Positions 7,001 to 7,175 of a stretch of DNA of 7,175 nucleotides are shown here, in pieces. The position numbers and the translations under genes are program-made. Below the pieces are notes generated by a model, which was not told the DNA's origin, made no database searches, and saw only the letters and a list, made by a program, of their open reading frames with translations. Position 1 is the first letter of the stretch; each line of letters opens with the position of its first letter. The DNA comes from Cenarchaeum sp. (lineage in GTDB: Archaea > Thermoproteota > Nitrososphaeria > Nitrososphaerales > Nitrosopumilaceae): contig JAHRAJ010000048.1 of NCBI GenBank assembly GCA_020027365.1, positions 1 to 7,175 on the forward strand. Direction: 5' to 3'.

Positions 7001-7150
7001 GTGCAGGCAAGCCACACCGGTACATACCTCAAGATGATGCAGCTGCCTCCGGACCGCGGCAGCGGCGGCGCCAAGGGCGCCTCGGCGCCGGCGGCGGCGG
7101 CGGCGGCCGCAAGATCCAGGAATGCCAGGGGCTCCAAGAAGACGAAATGA
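4061..7150 (+). CDS. uvrA: excinuclease ABC subunit A (UvrA), with extra insertion and tail
   Basis: UvrA is the dimeric ABC-type ATPase that finds helix-distorting lesions and loads UvrB. The product has 1029 residues, against about 940-950 typical of the family. It has both ATPase halves: Walker A GLSGSGKS (43-50) with ABC signature LSGGESQR (542-549) and Walker B VLYVLDEP (563-570), then Walker A GVSGSGKS (695-702) with LSGGEAQR (884-891) and [11 protein letters not shown] (908-918). Zinc modules are C307-x2-C310-x20-C331-x2-C334 and C794-x2-C797-x19-C817-x2-C820; further CxxC pairs are at 132/135 and 461/464. The UvrB-binding domain covers roughly 127-252. Extra length comes from a 14-residue Ala/Gly/Ser N-terminus, a Gly/Ala/Lys/Pro insertion at about 257-297 just before the first zinc module, and a basic poly-Ala tail after about residue 996. 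All catalytic motifs are intact. The start overlaps the uvrB stop (ATGA) behind a perfect GGAGGTGA, so the two are translationally coupled. Confidence 0.98.
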   Translation: MSAAGAQAGSAGEGMLRVRGARHNNLKNIDVDMPKYRLVVISGLSGSGKSTLAFDTIYAEGQRRYVESLSAYARQFLEMMDKPDVNSIEGLSPAISIQQKTTSKNPRSTVGTTTEIYDYMRLLFARIGTPHCTSCGREISTQSVDNMCDTVLRDFDGDRILVMAPIVRHKKGTHEKMLARIKKDGYSRARVDGEIVMLGDGDGGGPPPALDKQKWHNIEIVVDRMQAGKAERSRLFEAIQTAIKAASGSVVIAPHLDGGGGAAAAGAEAGGKPPKDGARAAGPGKGKATAKGGNAREDRVFSQNNACPHCGVSIGDLEPRVFSFNSPFGMCNTCNGLGMKVEFDPDLVIPDRSKSLLDGAIVPWEDDGSWEKRDALRGLAKMFGFSLRTPFTELAQDVMDVILYGTDRPVEVTRTSKSGGHSWKHSVMYEGVVNSLHRQFTDTSSESKRDSLKQYMRSVECKGCGGAKLRPEPLAVRVGGRNIMEVCDLSIEACHGFFAALDLDETQAYIAQDILKEIRDRLEFLKNVGLNYLSLNRLSSTLSGGESQRIRLATQIGSNLTGVLYVLDEPTIGLHQRDNTRLINTLHKLRDLGNTVIVVEHDEDIIRNSDWIVDLGPGAGVNGGNVVFEGDLKSLLRDDDESSVTGRYLRDSSLIVLKDKVRKKSGELVVRGAAENNLKNISVTFPLGLLVAVTGVSGSGKSTLVNDILLKSINRHFYRTNVLPGQHKDILGVDHLDKVIAIDQSPIGRTPRSNPATYIGVFSNIRELFASTEASRERGYTMGRFSFNVPDGRCFACEGDGVKRIEMQFLSDVFVKCDECAGKRYNTETLSVLYKGRNIADVLGMTVDEALRFFENIPPIKNKLQTVYDVGLGYIKLGQSSTTLSGGEAQRVKLATELSKRGTGRTFYILDEPTTGLHFADVQKLLKVLNRLVNVGNTVVVIEHNMDVIKNADWLVDLGPEGGDGGGAVVACGTPEQVAQVQASHTGTYLKMMQLPPDRGSGGAKGASAPAAAAAAARSRNARGSKKTK
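4832..4858 (+). repeat. GGC/GCG triplet run inside uvrA
   Basis: This run encodes GGGGAAAAG (residues 258-266) at the start of the low-complexity insertion of UvrA: GGC x3, GGG, GCG x4, GGG. Any slippage by whole triplets would lengthen or shorten a presumably flexible linker without breaking the frame. Confidence 0.8.
7091..7111 (+). repeat. poly-alanine codon run near the uvrA 3' end
   Basis: Five GCG codons followed by GCC and GCA encode seven alanines (residues 1011-1017) in the C-terminal tail of UvrA, ahead of a basic end ([12 protein letters not shown]). It is the third GC-triplet tract in or beside the operon. Confidence 0.8.
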
Positions 7151-7175
7151 CATTCTCAATACCCGGATCCCGCAT
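7147..7175 (+). CDS. start of the next operon gene (partial; uvrC candidate)
   Basis: The last four bases of uvrA are ATGA, and the ATG at 7147 opens a frame running to the window edge (MTFSIPGSR). The overlap repeats the uvrB-uvrA junction exactly, so a third cotranslated gene is likely. From context the obvious candidate is UvrC, the dual-incision nuclease, but nine residues are too few to recognise it. Unlike uvrA, this start has no good Shine-Dalgarno sequence, so translation would depend on ribosomes terminating on uvrA. Confidence 0.5.

Overview
The window reads as archaeal DNA, most likely from a high-GC ammonia-oxidising Nitrososphaeria (Thaumarchaeota), possibly close to Cenarchaeum symbiosum. 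The clues are GC-rich coding sequence that still uses ATA (Ile), AGG (Arg) and GTA/GCA codons freely, a box-A/TATA element placed about 27 bases before an ATG as in a leaderless archaeal transcript, and perfect GGAGGTGA or ATGA coupling inside an operon. The lineage is an inference from composition and style. No 16S gene or other marker is present.

Layout. (1) Bases 1-207 (+) are the 3' end of an unrecognised protein gene. (2) Bases 382-855 (-) encode a 157-residue protein with about five membrane segments; it converges on the first gene. (3) Bases 856-1292 hold no convincing gene. They contain an inverted repeat with a weak TATA-like element, and a doubtful 37-codon reading frame that overlaps the membrane-protein start by ATGA. 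(4) Bases 1293-1658 (+) encode a small, very acidic orphan protein ending in a basic tail. A 13-bp hairpin lies exactly across its stop codon. (5) Bases 1659-2088 are non-coding, low-complexity CCG/GGC/CCA sequence ending in a (GGC)7 tract. (6) From a TATA box near 2091 runs a nucleotide excision repair operon: uvrB (2121-4064), uvrA (4061-7150), and an ORF opening at 7147 that is cut by the window edge and is plausibly uvrC. The operon genes are joined by 4-base ATGA overlaps.

Together, UvrA (damage-sensing ABC ATPase dimer) loads UvrB (helicase-like damage verifier) onto lesions. UvrC would then make the two incisions. This bacterial-type NER set is known in many mesophilic archaea, where it is thought to have come from bacteria; here it has archaeal codon use and an archaeal promoter. 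The main oddities are a low-complexity Gly/Ala/Lys insertion of about 41 residues in UvrA just before its first zinc module, a poly-Ala/basic C-terminal tail on UvrA, and recurrent GGC/GCG triplet runs in and beside the operon. I see no rRNA, tRNA, CRISPR array, insertion sequence or clearly new multi-gene system.
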